This document shows positions 62,803 through 64,000 of a DNA stretch of 64,000 nucleotides, piece by piece. The position numbers were made by a program, and so were the translations under genes. The stretch lies in assembly GCF_000522985.1 (NCBI RefSeq), contig NZ_CP007128.1:4820220-4884219 (forward strand), read 5' to 3'. Numbering within the stretch: the first letter of the stretch is position 1; every line of letters starts with the position of its first letter. The stretch comes from Gemmatirosa kalamazoonensis (GTDB lineage: Bacteria > Gemmatimonadota > Gemmatimonadetes > Gemmatimonadales > Gemmatimonadaceae). The notes under the pieces are model-generated. The model did no database searches. It was not told the DNA's origin and worked only from the letters and a program-made list of their open reading frames with translations.

Positions 62803-62967
62803 TCATGATAGCGGCGCCGGGTTGCCGCTGGCACCCGCGCCCTCGGCGCGACGCAGCGCCGCGCGCACGCGCGCCCGCCGCCGCCACAGCGTCACCGCGT
62901 ACACCGCGTAGACGATCGCCGCCACGGCGTAGGCGGCCTCGTAGTAGCCGGCGTTGCTCGGCGGCAT
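62803..62967 (-). CDS. ccmD: CcmD-like small membrane protein
   Basis: 54 aa, starting MPPSNAGYYEAAYAVAAIV. A single hydrophobic helix (AAYAVAAIVYAVYAVTLW) is followed by a basic tail (RRRARVRAALRR), as in CcmD. ATG overlaps the ccmC stop (ATGA), and the position after ccmC is standard. CcmD helps release holo-CcmE from the CcmABCD complex. Confidence 0.8.
   Translation of the reverse strand: MPPSNAGYYEAAYAVAAIVYAVYAVTLWRRRARVRAALRRAEGAGASGNPAPLS
62805..62810 (-). promoter_or_regulatory. -10-like TATCAT, leaderless pyrophosphatase promoter
   Basis: On the minus strand TATCAT is 6 nt before ATG 62798. It lies within the last codons of ccmD, so the pyrophosphatase can be expressed independently of the ccm operon. 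Confidence 0.45.
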
Positions 62968-63695
62968 CAGTCCTCTCCCCCGCGCAGCTCGGCCAGGCGG
63001 TCCCGATCCACCGCGTAGCGGTAGCGCGCGCGCAGCAGCGCCACGAACAGGAGGAAGAATGCGCCGAACGAGAACAGGAACGTCGTCAGCTGCTCCGGCG
63101 GCAGCGACGGCGCGCTCGGCTTCAGCAGGATCGGCTGCGGGTGCAGCGTGCGGAACAGGTACACGCTGAGGTGGATGAACGGCACCAGCAGCCCGGCGAG
63201 CACGCCGAGCACGGCGGAGTATCGCGCGCGCTGGCCGCGATCCTCGATCGCGTTGCGCAGCGTCAGGTAGCCGAGCACGATGAGCCACGTGAACAGCGTC
63301 AGCGTGAGGCGCGCGTCCCACGTCCACCACGTGCCCCAGATCGGCTTCCCCCACAGCGGCCCGGTGAGCAGCGTCACGGTCATGAACGTGAGCCCCACCT
63401 CCGCCGCGCTCTCCGCGACGCGGTCCAGCCGCTCCTCGCGCAGCCACAGGTAGAGCGCGCTCGTCACGGCGAGCAGCGCGAAGCACAGGTACAGCGCGAT
63501 GAACGCCGACGGCACGTGCACGTAGAAGATCTTCTGCGCCGGCCCCTGCGTCGCCTCGATCGGCGTGAACACGATGGCGCGCACGAGCGCCGCCGCGACG
63601 GCGACGACGGCGACGCCGAGCAGGAAGTCGGGGCCGTCGCGCGTGGTGGGCGCGGTGCGCGGCATGGTGGGAAGAGCGGTTGCGGGCTGCGTCAT
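62967..63695 (-). CDS. ccmC: Cytochrome c maturation haem-handling protein CcmC
   Basis: 242 aa with six transmembrane helices. The tryptophan-rich haem loop is WGTWWTWD; flanking histidines in YVHVPSA and FIHLSVY match the axial ligands. The protein transfers haem to CcmE. The long N-terminal MTQPATALPTMPRTAPTTRDG leader is not conserved, so a later start is possible. ccmD overlaps its stop and ccmB lies 22 nt upstream. Confidence 0.9.
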   Translation of the reverse strand: MTQPATALPTMPRTAPTTRDGPDFLLGVAVVAVAAALVRAIVFTPIEATQGPAQKIFYVHVPSAFIALYLCFALLAVTSALYLWLREERLDRVAESAAEVGLTFMTVTLLTGPLWGKPIWGTWWTWDARLTLTLFTWLIVLGYLTLRNAIEDRGQRARYSAVLGVLAGLLVPFIHLSVYLFRTLHPQPILLKPSAPSLPPEQLTTFLFSFGAFFLLFVALLRARYRYAVDRDRLAELRGGED

Positions 63696-63717
63696 GGGTC
63701 GGGTCGCGAGCGTGGGC

Positions 63718-64000
63718 TCACTCCTCGAGCGTGTACGGGAACGCCAGCGTGCACGCGGTCACGAAGACGATGTCGAACGCGGCGAGCATCTGAAGATAGC
63801 CCTGGATCTCGCCGAGCGGCCGGCCGGCGAGCAGCCGCGCGGTGCTGAGCGCCGCCGGGACGACGATCGGCACGAAGAACGGCAGCGCCAGCATCGGCAG
63901 CAGCAGCTCCGCCAGCCGCGTGTTCACGGTCATCGCGCTGAACAGCGTCCCCACCGCCACGAGGCCGAGCGTCGCGAGCGCGGCGACGATCGCGAGCCCC
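63718..64000 (-). CDS. ccmB: CcmB, haem-exporter membrane subunit (partial)
   Basis: Only the last 93 residues are in the window; the 5' part runs off the right edge. It has two to three membrane helices, with LFSAMTVNTRLAELLLPMLALPFFVPIVVPAA a clear CcmB signature. With CcmA it forms the ABC part of the system I cytochrome c maturation machinery. ccmC starts 22 nt after its stop, so the ccmBCD order is kept. Confidence 0.88.
   Translation of the reverse strand, partial: GLAIVAALATLGLVAVGTLFSAMTVNTRLAELLLPMLALPFFVPIVVPAALSTARLLAGRPLGEIQGYLQMLAAFDIVFVTACTLAFPYTLEE

Noticed and set aside
1-64000. tRNA, rRNA and riboswitch genes
   Set aside because: I looked for tRNA-like cloverleaf ends (GGTTCGAATCC-type T-loops) and found none; gaps are short and occupied by the repeats or hairpins listed.

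Overview
The window is high-GC bacterial chromosome (about 70% GC by eye) with closely packed genes on both strands. It most resembles a member of the Gemmatimonadota or a nearby FCB-group phylum. This is an inference from three things: large Oar-like TonB-dependent receptors, a full-length SprA (type IX secretion translocon) and a diderm lipid-transport gene set. I saw no rRNA, tRNA, CRISPR array or transposase, and no gene-free stretch exceeds 300 bases.

Layout: (1) 1-2476, minus strand: a coupled operon of an N-terminally membrane-anchored small protein, two STAND/AAA-type NTPases and a gene running off the window. Two of the proteins share an amyloid-signalling-like motif, which makes this the best candidate for an undescribed system. 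(2) 2611-9025, plus: PLP enzyme, PIG-L deacetylase, ECF sigma/anti-sigma pair, a large lipoprotein and a PEP-CTERM protein. (3) 9085-19174: TonB receptor, DoxX, PepSY membrane protein, a lipoprotein, DUF4386 protein, PHP-type metallohydrolase and a secreted protein of unknown function. (4) 19272-24127, minus: pilC, pilT, pilB and a ComEA-like protein (type IV pilus and DNA uptake). (5) 24264-37786: Ig-like lipoprotein, sprA (apparently frameshifted near its start), lptF-lptG, and mlaE-mlaD, forming an outer-membrane biogenesis block. (6) 37909-46721: two paralogous Oar-like receptors flanking a small lipoprotein, then an APC permease. (7) 46790-51105: a small membrane protein, ctaA, ctaB, a coiled-coil protein and an ABC exporter. 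(8) 51267-61294: assorted genes, including a candidate lipid or polyketide tailoring cluster (DUF92, geranylgeranyl-reductase-like enzyme, flavin reductase, methyltransferase, SRPBCC cyclase, ketosynthase) and an aquaporin. (9) 61527-64000: LiaF-like protein, pyrophosphatase, and cytochrome c maturation genes ccmD, ccmC and ccmB (partial).

Four non-coding themes recur. The 8-mer GCCTAACG/CGTTAGGC occurs about once per 2 kb in all reading frames and at stop codons, far above composition-based expectation. Nine intergenic spaces hold short tandem repeats (7- to 12-mers) facing their own reverse complement, so each forms a long hairpin, often touching the stop codons on either side. Three spaces hold a different, mutually related palindrome of roughly 200 bp. 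Seven genes carry a TANNNT -10-like hexamer only 5-7 nt before the start codon (an eighth has CATACT), suggesting leaderless transcripts.
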